A stretch of DNA of 64,000 bases from Clostridiales bacterium (GTDB lineage: Bacteria > Bacillota > Clostridia > Oscillospirales > Acutalibacteraceae), in NCBI GenBank assembly GCA_019422525.1, contig JAHZDE010000003.1:124001-188000 (forward strand). The letters are read 5' to 3'. Numbering within the stretch: position 1 is the stretch's first letter; each line of letters begins with the position of its first letter. The position numbers and the translations under genes were made by a program. This document shows positions 8,322-16,075 of the stretch, piece by piece. Below the pieces are notes generated by a model. That model searched no databases. It was not told the origin of the DNA and saw only the letters and a program-made list of their open reading frames with translations.

Positions 8322-8410
8322 ATTCGGAAATTTGTCCCCCGCAGTCTTGCGATGATTATTTGCGGCTTCTGCCGGTGCGGCAGGTGGGCGCGGAAAGGCA
8401 TGGTTAGAAA

Positions 8411-9889
8411 ATGGAAGAAAGAAGCATCTACAATGATATTTCCCGGCGCACTAACGGCGATATTTATATCGGCGTAGTGGGGCCGGTGCGAACCGGGAAA
8501 TCCACCTTTATCAAAAAATTTATGGACGCCGTGGTCATCCCCCACATGGAATCTGACTACCAGCGGGACCGGGCAGTGGATGAGCTTCCCCAGTCCGCTT
8601 CCGGGCGCACCATTATGACCACAGAACCCAAGTTTATCCCTGAAAAGGCCGTAACGGTTCGGGTAGACGATTCCGCCGCCTTTTCTGTTCGGATGATTGA
8701 CTGTGTGGGCTATATTGTCCCCAGCGCGTTGGGGTATATTGAAAACGACCAACCCCGGATGGTCATGACTCCCTGGTATGAGGAACCGATTCCATTTAAT
8801 ATGGCTGCTGAAATTGGTACCAAGAAAGTGATTACGGAGCACTCCACTATCGGGCTGGTCATTACCACTGACGGAAGCATCAGCGAAATTCCCAGAGAGG
8901 AATATGAAGAGGCCGAAGAGCGGGTCATCCGGGAATTGCAGGAAATTCATAAGCCTTTTGTAGTGCTCCTCAACTGTATGGAGCCTCGCTCTCCGGAATC
9001 CGTCCAGCTATCCAAACAGCTCAGCGATAAATACGCAGTCCCAGTGCTGCCGGTCAACTGTCTGGAGCTGGAAGAATCCGACATACGCGCCATTCTCTCC
9101 CGGGTTCTCTATGAATTCCCCATGCGGGAAATCAAGCTAAATCTGCCCCGCTGGATTTCTTCTCTGGAAAAAGGCCACTGGCTGCGGGAAGCGGTTTTCA
9201 CGGCCCTTCGGGAAGCTGGCAGCAAGGTTTCCCGGGTACGGGAAATCTCAAAAATGCTGGAAGAAGTGGGGCAATGCGAATACATTCAAAAGGCGGAACT
9301 CTCTTCGGTAGAGCTTGGAAGCGGCCAGGCGTGTGTCCTGCTGGAAACGCCGCCTTCGTTGTTCTATCGGATTTTGGGAGAAAAAACCGGTATCGAAATT
9401 CACGACGAAGGCGCCCTATTCCGCTCTTTGCAGGAGCTTTCCGCTATTAAAAAGGACTATGAAAAAATCCGGCAGGCGTATGAGGATGTCCAGGAAACGG
9501 GTTATGGCATTGTTATGCCCGACATTGATGAGCTGACATTGGAGGAGCCAGAGATTATCCGACAAGGCAGTAAATATGGAATCCGTCTCAAAGCGGCTGC
9601 TCCATCCATTCACATGATGAAAACCCGTATTTGCACCGAACTGACCCCTATTGTAGGCTCAGAGCAGCAATCGGAAGAGCTGGTCATGTATCTTCTCAAG
9701 GAATTTGAGGAAAGCCCGGGAAAAATCTGGGAGTCCAATATTTTTGGAAAATCCCTGCATGAGCTGGTCAATGAAGGCCTGCACAACAAGCTCTACCGAA
9801 TGCCAGAGGATGCCCGTGGGAAGCTGCGGGAAACCATTGAAAGAATTATTAACGATGGCTGTAACGGCCTGATTTGCATTATTCTGTAA
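8411..9889 (+). CDS. spoIVA: stage IV sporulation protein A, coat basement-layer ATPase
   Basis: SpoIVA hydrolyses ATP to polymerise into the basement layer of the spore coat on the outer forespore membrane. The 492-residue length is normal. The Walker A motif GPVRTGKST is at residues 24-32 near the N-terminus and MIDCVGY follows as the Walker B region, as in the TRAFAC-like SpoIVA domain; the C-terminal tail ends in the family's short hydrophobic stretch. It lies directly after the SipL-like gene and before a small membrane protein and an M50 protease. The SpoVM micro-gene that should tether SpoIVA to the membrane lies about 1 kb away on the other strand. Confidence 0.97.
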   Translation: MEERSIYNDISRRTNGDIYIGVVGPVRTGKSTFIKKFMDAVVIPHMESDYQRDRAVDELPQSASGRTIMTTEPKFIPEKAVTVRVDDSAAFSVRMIDCVGYIVPSALGYIENDQPRMVMTPWYEEPIPFNMAAEIGTKKVITEHSTIGLVITTDGSISEIPREEYEEAEERVIRELQEIHKPFVVLLNCMEPRSPESVQLSKQLSDKYAVPVLPVNCLELEESDIRAILSRVLYEFPMREIKLNLPRWISSLEKGHWLREAVFTALREAGSKVSRVREISKMLEEVGQCEYIQKAELSSVELGSGQACVLLETPPSLFYRILGEKTGIEIHDEGALFRSLQELSAIKKDYEKIRQAYEDVQETGYGIVMPDIDELTLEEPEIIRQGSKYGIRLKAAAPSIHMMKTRICTELTPIVGSEQQSEELVMYLLKEFEESPGKIWESNIFGKSLHELVNEGLHNKLYRMPEDARGKLRETIERIINDGCNGLICIIL

Positions 9890-9902
9890 CGGAGGGGTCG
9901 TT

Positions 9903-10184
9903 TTGGAATGGGAAGATACCCATGCCGCTGGACGTGACAGGTCGGCAGAGGAAAAAAAACGGCATCTGGAAGGCGTGCGTTGGGTAACGCTGGTACAAAT
10001 TCTCACCTGCCTGCTGCTGTTTGCTGCGGCTGTTGTACTTCGCATGTCGGGCGGGGAATTGTATCAAACCGTACGTGACTGGTACCGTGATACCGTCAAT
10101 CATTCCGTGGTGGTCACTGGGACGCTGGAAGAAGAGGTCAAGGCAGCCGGTGCACAACTGATTGCCTTTTTGGATGGCGAATGA
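9903..10184 (+). CDS. small single-span membrane protein preceding an M50 protease
   Basis: A 93-residue protein with a charged N-terminus (residues 1-25), one membrane span at about residues 27-46 and an extracytoplasmic tail. It starts with TTG at 9903, with GGAGGGG at 9891-9897, and its stop overlaps the next gene's ATG (ATGA). The position immediately upstream of a SpoIVFB-like site-2 protease and downstream of spoIVA suggests a partner or inhibitor analogous to SpoIVFA. However, no LytM/peptidase-like domain is seen and it is far shorter than Bacillus SpoIVFA. That role is inference. Confidence 0.75.
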   Translation: MEWEDTHAAGRDRSAEEKKRHLEGVRWVTLVQILTCLLLFAAAVVLRMSGGELYQTVRDWYRDTVNHSVVVTGTLEEEVKAAGAQLIAFLDGE

Positions 10185-10795
10185 TTTCCCTGATTTTGGG
10201 AGGATGCCGGGTTGAAGTCGGATTCTGGTTTGCAGCCGGCACGGCATTCCTTCTACTGGGAGACCCGGCTGGGATTGGAATTATCGGGTATCTGGCAGCC
10301 GTGATTCATGAGAGCGGCCACTTGATGGTAATGAAAGCGTTGGGGGTACCTGCCGTCTGTGTCCGGTGCGGCTTGTTTGGGCTGGAAATTCTGGAAGAAA
10401 AGCGGTGCCGGAAAAGCTATTGGGCTGATATGCTCATTGCGCTGGCAGGACCGCTGGCAAATGGGGTGGCGTTTCTCCTTCTTCTGCCTGTTCAGTATGT
10501 CACAGCGTCTCCGTTTGCCATGGGGTTTCTCTCGGCTAACGGCATTATGGCGATTTTTCATCTGCTTCCTGTAGAACCGCTGGATGGCGGGCAGGCCTTG
10601 TATGCCGGATTTTGCCGCCGGATGCCCCCAGCCAGGGCAGAAAAAATTTGCAGGGTAATTTCATTCCTTACCCTGCTGCCATTGGGAATTTTGGGATTTA
10701 GCGTCCTGCTATACTCCCGTTACAACTTTTCGTTACTGCTTGTAAGCCTTTATTTGCTGCTTCTCATGCTCTTAAAAAAAGGAAGATATTACTAA
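10181..10795 (+). CDS. M50 site-2 protease, SpoIVFB-like candidate
   Basis: A 204-residue intramembrane metalloprotease. The zinc motif HESGH is at residues 43-47, and the second metal ligand lies in EPLDGGQAL in a later span; about six hydrophobic segments are visible. In sporulating bacteria the family member SpoIVFB cleaves pro-SigK in the mother cell. Location in the same transcription unit as sipL and spoIVA makes a sporulation role likely. Translationally coupled to the upstream small membrane protein by a 4-base overlap. It ends at a strong terminator. A second M50 protease lies at 37.8 kb, so which one would process SigK is not settled by sequence. Confidence 0.85.
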   Translation: MISLILGGCRVEVGFWFAAGTAFLLLGDPAGIGIIGYLAAVIHESGHLMVMKALGVPAVCVRCGLFGLEILEEKRCRKSYWADMLIALAGPLANGVAFLLLLPVQYVTASPFAMGFLSANGIMAIFHLLPVEPLDGGQALYAGFCRRMPPARAEKICRVISFLTLLPLGILGFSVLLYSRYNFSLLLVSLYLLLLMLLKKGRYY

Positions 10796-10798
10796 ACC

Positions 10799-10841
10799 AA
10801 ACAGGGCTCTCCCGAAAAATCGCTTTGGGAGAGCCCTGTTT
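10799..10841. terminator. bidirectional intrinsic terminator
   Basis: A perfect 15-bp stem (10799-10813 with 10827-10841) ends in TTT on +, and AAA on the other side can serve spoVM arriving on the - strand. Confidence 0.9.
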
Positions 10842-10878
10842 GCTATGTCCGCCGCTTTTGCAGCCCTTCTGCTTTCGA

Positions 10879-10965
10879 TTATTCTTCTACCCGGCGGCGA
10901 ATCCCAAACATGCGGCGAAGGCAGAAACCAAGAAACCCGGAACCCTTTACGACAACAATTTTCAT
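10879..10965 (-). CDS. spoVM: SpoVM, membrane-curvature-sensing sporulation peptide (28 aa)
   Basis: This micro-gene starts at ATG 10965 and ends with TAA at 10879-10881; its translation begins MKIVVVKGSGFLG and continues FCLRRMFGIRRR before a short acidic end. Aligned without gaps to Bacillus subtilis SpoVM as I recall it, about ten of 26 positions agree, including M1, K2, K7, F11, L12, G13, R17, M19 and G21. SpoVM is an amphipathic helix that recognises the convex forespore membrane and anchors SpoIVA. Here SpoIVA lies 1 kb away, which supports the call. AGGATGG precedes the ATG. The position of B. subtilis Pro9 is Ser. The gene is 28 bp after an unknown 58-aa gene on the same strand. Confidence 0.85.
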   Translation of the reverse strand: MKIVVVKGSGFLGFCLRRMFGIRRRVEE

Positions 10966-10993
10966 CACAGCTCCATCCTTTCTCTATGTCAAA

Positions 10994-11170
10994 TCAGCAG
11001 CGGCGCAGAAGGGTGATTCCCAGCGCCACAATAATCACAGCCGTGAGAAACAGCACCAGCTGTATGGGACAAAAGCAAGCAACTGCAAGCCCCAATCCAA
11101 AGGTGACGGCATGCATTCCCCGGCATCGGGCAAATCTGGCGCAGGCATCGGCACAGCGTATTTTTCCCAT
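10994..11170 (-). CDS. 58-aa cysteine-containing membrane protein upstream of spoVM
   Basis: I do not recognise this protein. It begins with ATG at 11170, nine bases after GGGAGG, and stops at TGA 10994-10996. A basic N-terminus carries C6, C10 and C16, followed by a hydrophobic stretch at about residues 22-55 containing a CFCP motif (C32, C34), and the end is RRC (C58). This could be a hairpin of two short membrane spans. It directly precedes spoVM and probably shares its transcript. A sequence resembling a SigE -10 (TATACAAT, - strand, about 11210) lies upstream, without a convincing -35. A sporulation role is inference from position. Confidence 0.7.
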   Translation of the reverse strand: MGKIRCADACARFARCRGMHAVTFGLGLAVACFCPIQLVLFLTAVIIVALGITLLRRC

Positions 11171-11240
11171 CTGGAATCGCCTCCCTTTCCGTACCGGTTA
11201 TTCTATTGTATACAACAAGTGCCAAATGTGTGCAGGCTTT

Positions 11241-11276
11241 CAAACAAAAAACAGGCGCTGCCTTAAGCAGCGCCTG
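11241..11276 (-). terminator. intrinsic terminator of groESL
   Basis: A GC-rich stem at 11252-11276 (CAGGCGCTGC pairing with its complement around a TTAAG-type loop) is followed on the - strand by TTTTTTGTTTG. Confidence 0.9.
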
Positions 11277-11308
11277 CCAGTTTATAGTAGATATTAGAAT
11301 GGTTGGTA

Positions 11309-12943
11309 TTAGTACATGCCGCCCATGCCGCCGTCAGCGGGCATTGCGGGAGCAGCCGGAGCAGGCTCCTTCTTGTCGGCAACCAGGCTTTCAGTGGTCA
11401 GCACCATAGCAGCCACGGAAGCAGCATTCTGCAGAGCGGAACGGGTTACCTTAGTCGGGTCAACTACGCCGAAGCCGATCATATCGCCATACTCTTCGGT
11501 AGCAGCATTGAAGCCATAGCCAATCTTATCGGAAGCCTTGATGTTAGCCACAATCACAGAACCTTCCAGACCAGCGTTAGCAGCGATCTGACGCACGGGC
11601 TCCTCCAGAGCTTTCAGCACGATCTGCACACCGGTGCGCTCGTCGCCGGAAACTTCATCCAGCAGCTTGGAAACATCGCCGATGGTGTTGATGAGGGCAA
11701 CGCCGCCGCCAGCTACAATGCCTTCCTCAACAGCAGCCTTAGTAGCAGCCAGAGCATCTTCAATACGGAGCTTCTGTTCCTTCATCTCAATCTCAGTAGC
11801 AGCACCAACCTTGATAACAGCAACGCCGCCAGCCAGCTTTGCCAGACGCTCCTGCAGCTTCTCACGATCAAAATCAGAAGTAGTGGTCTCAATCTGGCTG
11901 CGGATCTGGTTCACACGAGCCTTGATAGCAGCAGGATCGCCCATACCGCCAACGATGATGGTGTTCTCTTTGTCGACCTTTACCTGACGTGCATGGCCCA
12001 GCTGCGGGATGTCTGCGTCCTTCAGTTCCAGACCCAAATCAGAAGTAATCACCTGGCCGCCGGTCAGAACAGCGATATCCTGCAGCATTTCCTTACGGCG
12101 ATCGCCGAAGCCGGGAGCCTTCACAGCGACACAGTTAAAGGTACCGCGCAGCTTGTTCAGAATCAGGGTGGTCAGAGCCTCGCCCTCAACGTCCTCAGCA
12201 ATGATAACCAGCTTCTTGCCAGACTGAACAATCTTTTCCAGCAAGGGCAGGATTTCCTGAATGTTAGAAATCTTCTTATCGGTAATCAGGATGTAAGCGT
12301 CATCCATAACAGCTTCCATCTTGTCGGTATCGGTAGCCATATAAGGAGTAATATAGCCGCGGTCGAACATCATGCCTTCCACAACCTCAGAATAGGTCTC
12401 GGCAGTCTTGGACTCTTCCACAGTGATAACGCCGTCAGCGGTAACCTTCTCCATTGCCTCAGCAATCAAGTTACCAATGAACTCGTTAGCGGAAGAAACG
12501 GTAGCAACACGAGCAATATCAGCCGTGCCATCCACAGTCTTAGAATGGCTGCGCAGGGATTCCACAGCAGCGTTAACAGCCTTCTGAATGCCGTTTTTCA
12601 GAACCATCGGGTTTGCACCAGAAGTTACATTCTTCATGCCTTCATGAATCAGGGCCTGTGCCAACAGGGTTGCGGTGGTGGTACCGTCACCAGCCACATC
12701 GTTGGTCTTGGTAGCAACTTCCTTTACCAGCTGTGCGCCCATATTCTCAAAGGGATCGTCCAGCTCTACTTCCTTGGCGATGGTCACACCGTCGTTGGTG
12801 ATAAGGGGAGCGCCAAACTTCTTATCCAGCACCACATTGCGGCCCTTGGGTCCCAAAGTAATCTTTACAGTGTTAGCCAGCTGGTCAATACCATTTTTCA
12901 GTGCTTTTCTGGCGTCCTCGCCATAAATAATCTGCTTTGCCAT
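11309..12943 (-). CDS. groEL: 60-kDa chaperonin GroEL
   Basis: GroEL forms the double-ring ATP-driven folding chamber in the cytoplasm. The protein is 544 residues, full length. The ATP-binding segment AGDGTTTAT is near residue 85, and the chain ends in the flexible Gly/Met tail GGMGGMY. It starts at ATG 12943 behind GGAGGAT and follows groES by 55 bp in one operon controlled by the CIRCE element. It ends at a strong terminator. Very strong codon conservation allows a long open frame on the opposite strand, which is not a gene. Confidence 0.99.
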   Translation of the reverse strand: MAKQIIYGEDARKALKNGIDQLANTVKITLGPKGRNVVLDKKFGAPLITNDGVTIAKEVELDDPFENMGAQLVKEVATKTNDVAGDGTTTATLLAQALIHEGMKNVTSGANPMVLKNGIQKAVNAAVESLRSHSKTVDGTADIARVATVSSANEFIGNLIAEAMEKVTADGVITVEESKTAETYSEVVEGMMFDRGYITPYMATDTDKMEAVMDDAYILITDKKISNIQEILPLLEKIVQSGKKLVIIAEDVEGEALTTLILNKLRGTFNCVAVKAPGFGDRRKEMLQDIAVLTGGQVITSDLGLELKDADIPQLGHARQVKVDKENTIIVGGMGDPAAIKARVNQIRSQIETTTSDFDREKLQERLAKLAGGVAVIKVGAATEIEMKEQKLRIEDALAATKAAVEEGIVAGGGVALINTIGDVSKLLDEVSGDERTGVQIVLKALEEPVRQIAANAGLEGSVIVANIKASDKIGYGFNAATEEYGDMIGFGVVDPTKVTRSALQNAASVAAMVLTTESLVADKKEPAPAAPAMPADGGMGGMY

Positions 12944-12998
12944 AATGCAAATCCTCCAATCAAATCAAAACGCTTCCAAATAGAAAGCCGGTTTTTTA

Positions 12999-13283
12999 TT
13001 ATTCAACGACTGCCAGCACATCGGACTGACGGACAATGGTGTACTCCTGACCGTCAACCTTTACTTCGGTGCCGGAATATTTGCTGGTAATGACCTTATC
13101 GCCAACCTTCAGGAACATGGTAACTTCTTTGCCGTCCACCATACCGCCGGGGCCTACTGCGATAACCTCTGCAATCTGGGGCTTCTCCTGTGCGGAGCTT
13201 GCCAGCACGATGCCGCTCTTTGTGGTTTCTTCAGCTTCCTGCATTTTAATCAGGACACGGTCTGCCAAAGGCTTAATAGTCAT
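12999..13283 (-). CDS. groES: 10-kDa co-chaperonin GroES
   Basis: GroES caps the GroEL chamber. The 94-residue protein begins MTIKPLADRVLIK and carries the mobile-loop segment around ETTKSGIVL, with the C-terminal beta-barrel intact. I set the start at ATG 13283, preceded by AAGGAGG; a longer frame upstream runs into the CIRCE operator. It is the first gene of groESL, under a vegetative promoter overlapped by the HrcA operator. Confidence 0.98.
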   Translation of the reverse strand: MTIKPLADRVLIKMQEAEETTKSGIVLASSAQEKPQIAEVIAVGPGGMVDGKEVTMFLKVGDKVITSKYSGTEVKVDGQEYTIVRQSDVLAVVE

Positions 13284-13326
13284 TGAAAATTCCTCCTTAG
13301 AGAATCTATAGAATACTGTTTCAGGT

Positions 13327-13353
13327 TTAGCACTCACTATCTTTGAGTGCTAA
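13327..13353 (-). promoter_or_regulatory. CIRCE operator (HrcA binding site)
   Basis: TTAGCACTC (13327-13335), a 9-base spacer and GAGTGCTAA (13345-13353) form a perfect CIRCE inverted repeat. It lies in the groES leader just downstream of the -10 box, so HrcA would repress groESL until heat stress. hrcA itself is not in this window. Confidence 0.98.
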
Positions 13354-13357
13354 ACCT

Positions 13358-13385
13358 ATTTTAACACCTTTAGAGGAAAAATCAA
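13358..13385 (-). promoter_or_regulatory. SigA-type promoter of groESL
   Basis: On the - strand TTGATT (13380-13385) and TAAAAT (13358-13363) are separated by 16 bases, and the CIRCE repeat follows immediately. Confidence 0.8.
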
Positions 13386-13564
13386 GAGCTTTTTTAGAAA
13401 TTTCCTGCTTTTCATAAATTATTTACATTTGTGATTTGATTTTTCCCCAGCCTCTTTATAATTACCGGATTTTTCCTTGATTATGCCTGCAAGCTTTGTT
13501 TGAAAAATTCCCGGTGTGTAGCTTTTGTTGGAAAGCCAGAAGAAACAAAATAAAAAAATACCTC

Positions 13565-13593
13565 TTGACAACCAGATAAAAATATCGTATTGT
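13565..13593 (+). promoter_or_regulatory. SigA-type promoter of the ABC exporter
   Basis: A consensus TTGACA (13565-13570), a 17-base spacer and TATTGT (13588-13593) lie 54 bases before the start of the ATPase gene. Confidence 0.85.
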
Positions 13594-13598
13594 ATGTT

Positions 13599-13618
13599 TG
13601 TATTAATAATCTAATACA
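13599..13618 (+). promoter_or_regulatory. inverted-repeat operator candidate (GntR/YtrA-like)
   Basis: TGTATTA (13599-13605) and TAATACA (13612-13618) form a perfect inverted repeat with a 6-base spacer, starting 6 bases after the -10 box. The position is ideal for a repressor. The sequence style resembles operators of YtrA-subfamily GntR regulators that commonly control such ABC pairs, but no regulator gene lies beside it. Confidence 0.6.
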
Positions 13619-13647
13619 CTAACACAATGGTACAAGAGGTGTTGTTT

Positions 13648-14580
13648 ATGGAATCTGTATTGGAAACAAAAAATCTGACCAAACAATTCGGCGGAAAAAC
13701 TGCCGTAAGCCACGTGGATATGGAAGTACACCGCGGCGATATTTACGGTTTTATCGGTAAAAATGGCGCTGGCAAAACCACCCTCATCCGTATGGCCGTA
13801 GGGCTGGCAGCCCCCACCAGCGGCTCAATCCGTCTCATGGGCAGCAGCCATCTGGAAGAACAGCGGCACAAAATTGGAACTGTCATCGAGTATCCTGCCG
13901 TATTCCCCCACATGACTGCAAGGGAAAATATGGAGGCCCAATGCCGACTGTTGGGTGTAAAAAATCCAGACCGGGAAATCAGCCGAATTCTCGAAACCGT
14001 TGGGCTGGCCGATACCGGAAAGAAAAAAGCCCGGAACTTTTCCCTTGGCATGAAGCAAAGGCTTGCCATTGCTTTGGCACTCGTTGGCAAACCGGAGTTT
14101 CTTTGTCTGGACGAACCTACCAACGGGCTTGACCCGGCAGGCATTGTGGAAGTGCGAGATTTGATTCATCGGCTGAATCGGGAGGAAAACATCACAGTAT
14201 TGATTTCCAGCCACATTTTGGGAGAGCTTTCCAAACTGGCTACCCGGTACGGTATTATTCATCATGGCAGGATGTTAGAGCAGTTCACCGCCGAAGAGCT
14301 GGAAGAACGCTGCCGTTCCGGACTGGAAATTCAGGTGGACGACCGGGAATCGGCGGTTAAAATTCTTCGTGACCGTTTTTATTTGACCGATATTCGCCTC
14401 CTTGCAGACGGCGGACTGCTACTGCCCCAAACTGTGGAGGCACCAGGGAAAATCAACCGGGCATTAGTACAATCAGGGCTTCTGGTCAATTCTCTGCACG
14501 TCCGTCAGGGAGACTTGGAGCAGTATTTTATGCAGGTAACCTCCCAAGCCGAAGCGGCGTTTGGGCAGGAGAATAACTAA
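13648..14580 (+). CDS. ABC transporter ATP-binding protein (BcrA/LanF-type)
   Basis: A 310-residue ABC ATPase. Walker A GKNGAGKTT is at residues 37-45, the signature FSLGMKQR near 132-139, and Walker B LCLDEPTNGLDPAG follows. The C-terminal extension after the ATPase domain matches the bacitracin/lantibiotic-immunity subgroup, which exports peptide antibiotics or senses cell-envelope stress. The start at ATG 13648 has AAGAGGTG seven bases before; the frame also opens at 13627 but inside the leader. It is followed 18 bp later by its permease. Substrate is unknown. Confidence 0.93.
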   Translation: MESVLETKNLTKQFGGKTAVSHVDMEVHRGDIYGFIGKNGAGKTTLIRMAVGLAAPTSGSIRLMGSSHLEEQRHKIGTVIEYPAVFPHMTARENMEAQCRLLGVKNPDREISRILETVGLADTGKKKARNFSLGMKQRLAIALALVGKPEFLCLDEPTNGLDPAGIVEVRDLIHRLNREENITVLISSHILGELSKLATRYGIIHHGRMLEQFTAEELEERCRSGLEIQVDDRESAVKILRDRFYLTDIRLLADGGLLLPQTVEAPGKINRALVQSGLLVNSLHVRQGDLEQYFMQVTSQAEAAFGQENN

Positions 14581-14598
14581 AAGGTGGGTACATATTTT

Positions 14599-15354
14599 AT
14601 GAAAAATCTTCTTTCTTCCGACTTTTATAAACTGCGCCGTCTCAAGTCCTTCTGGGTCTGCCTGATTATCAACGCCGGACTGGCGCTGGCAAACATACTG
14701 CTCATCCAATATTCCAACGGTGGCGCGCCTGACGGCATGGGAGCATTGGATTACTTCCCTCGCTGCTTTAGCACCAGCACCCCTCTCTTTGCCTGTATTT
14801 CTGTTTCCATTTTTGCCGCCGGAGAATTCGGCTATGGCACCATGAAAAATATTGCTTCCCATGGTTTTCGGCGAGGCGCTATCTTTTTCTCTAAAACCCT
14901 GGTGGGATGGTTGATTTCCCTGGTGTACATAATGGGTTATTTCCTGTTTACCTTCTTCCCCGCTCTGATTTTCTGGGGATTGGGAACGGCTTCCGAGACA
15001 TTCGTGACAGATGCCCTTCTCATTACATCCCTGCAAATTTTACTGACGTTTGCCTTCTCTACCATGTTTACAGCAGTAGCTTTTCTATTGCGGCAGTCCG
15101 GCGGCGCTATGGCCATCAGCATCTGCATCATGCAGTTTTCACTACTGGGGGCTTCGCTGCTCCAGTTGTTTTTGCAGGAGGTGCTTCATATCGAGAACCA
15201 ACTACCTGCTTATTTGATTTCCAGCTGCATGAACGCCCTGTACAATCCCCTGACACAGGAACTGATTCAGCGGTGCCTGCTGGTGGGCTTTGGCTTCTTA
15301 ATCGTGTTCCTGCTGTGTGGGCTTCTTCCTTTCCGCAAGCGGGACATTAAATAA
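14599..15354 (+). CDS. ABC transporter permease (ABC-2 type)
   Basis: A 251-residue membrane protein with about six hydrophobic spans and the N-terminal LLSSDFYKLRRLKSFW motif that is typical of ABC-2 permeases paired with BcrA-like ATPases. I chose the ATG at 14599, 11 bases after AAGGTGG, over the GTG at 14584. It forms the membrane part of the exporter with the preceding ATPase gene and ends before a terminator. Confidence 0.88.
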   Translation: MKNLLSSDFYKLRRLKSFWVCLIINAGLALANILLIQYSNGGAPDGMGALDYFPRCFSTSTPLFACISVSIFAAGEFGYGTMKNIASHGFRRGAIFFSKTLVGWLISLVYIMGYFLFTFFPALIFWGLGTASETFVTDALLITSLQILLTFAFSTMFTAVAFLLRQSGGAMAISICIMQFSLLGASLLQLFLQEVLHIENQLPAYLISSCMNALYNPLTQELIQRCLLVGFGFLIVFLLCGLLPFRKRDIK

Positions 15355-15380
15355 TTATATGCCGATTTTCTAGAAAGAAA

Positions 15381-15413
15381 CGCCTGTCTTCTCTCAGCCA
15401 AAGAAGACAGGCG
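15381..15413. terminator. bidirectional intrinsic terminator
   Basis: A perfect 12-bp stem (CGCCTGTCTTCT at 15381-15392 with 15402-15413), flanked by GAAA and CTTTC, lies between the convergent permease and thiN genes. Confidence 0.88.
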
Positions 15414-15433
15414 CTTTCATTTGTCAGATAAAT

Positions 15434-16075
15434 TTACTGTTCTTGTACAATCACCAAGGCCTTTCCCTGATGGAGAATGACTTCCGCTCGGGAATCGACA
15501 ATGCAGTTGCTGACTCCTAAAGCATCATTCAGCTGAAGGGGATAATGAATTAGAGGGTACTGCAGCCCCTTATAAGTAACCGTACATGAATTGCCTCCAA
15601 AAGGAAACACAGAAAGGGTAGCCCCTTTCAGGTCGGTAAACACCAGCCTCCCGCTGGAAATCACAAAAACCCGAGTCTTGCCGTCGGCCATCACTGCCCG
15701 GCCGCCGCGGTCTGCAATATAAGAGAGCACACACAAATTGGCAATCGAGTGGTCAAACCGCTGACCGCCCAAACCGCCCAGCAAAACAAAACTGCTGTAC
15801 CCACGGCGCAATCCTTCCTTGACGCCATACAGCATGTCCGTTTCGTCCTTCTCCACCGGAAGGTGAATGGTTTCCACATTCTCCGGCGGCTCCGTCTCTG
15901 CGGAGTCAAAATCACCGACTATCAAATCCGGCTGAATCCCCATCCGCCGGGCCGTATCCAGTCCACCGTCGGCGCAAATTACATAACAATCTTCCACCCG
16001 GAAATCCTCGGGAATTTGATCCCCTTCCACCGGTGCGGAACCAATAATCATACAGATTTGTCTTTCATTTGCCAT
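15434..16075 (-). CDS. thiN: thiamine pyrophosphokinase
   Basis: ThiN transfers pyrophosphate from ATP to thiamine to give thiamine diphosphate. The 213-residue protein has the family pattern: MIIGSAPVEGD at the start, CADGGLD, the acidic DLIVGDFDS loop and the DETDM motif, then GGLGGQRFDH in the centre and a C-terminal sandwich domain. It is the last gene of the superoperon and overlaps the end of rsgA by 28 bases. I kept the ATG at 16075, which has AAGGAC eight bases ahead; an internal ATG at 16051 that overlaps the rsgA stop (ATGA) would cut into the first beta strand. In Bacillus rpe lies between rsgA and thiN; here it is absent. Confidence 0.93.
   Translation of the reverse strand: MANERQICMIIGSAPVEGDQIPEDFRVEDCYVICADGGLDTARRMGIQPDLIVGDFDSAETEPPENVETIHLPVEKDETDMLYGVKEGLRRGYSSFVLLGGLGGQRFDHSIANLCVLSYIADRGGRAVMADGKTRVFVISSGRLVFTDLKGATLSVFPFGGNSCTVTYKGLQYPLIHYPLQLNDALGVSNCIVDSRAEVILHQGKALVIVQEQ

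Noticed and set aside
10845..11409. Overlapping + strand frames in the 10.8-11.4 kb region
   Set aside because: They lack start signals and family resemblance; the - strand micro-genes with good ribosome sites and the groEL terminator explain the region.
11303..13090. 595-codon open frame on + opposite groEL
   Set aside because: It is antisense to a certain groEL, has no ribosome site and encodes low-complexity Ser/Leu/His-rich sequence; conserved codon use of groEL keeps the frame open.
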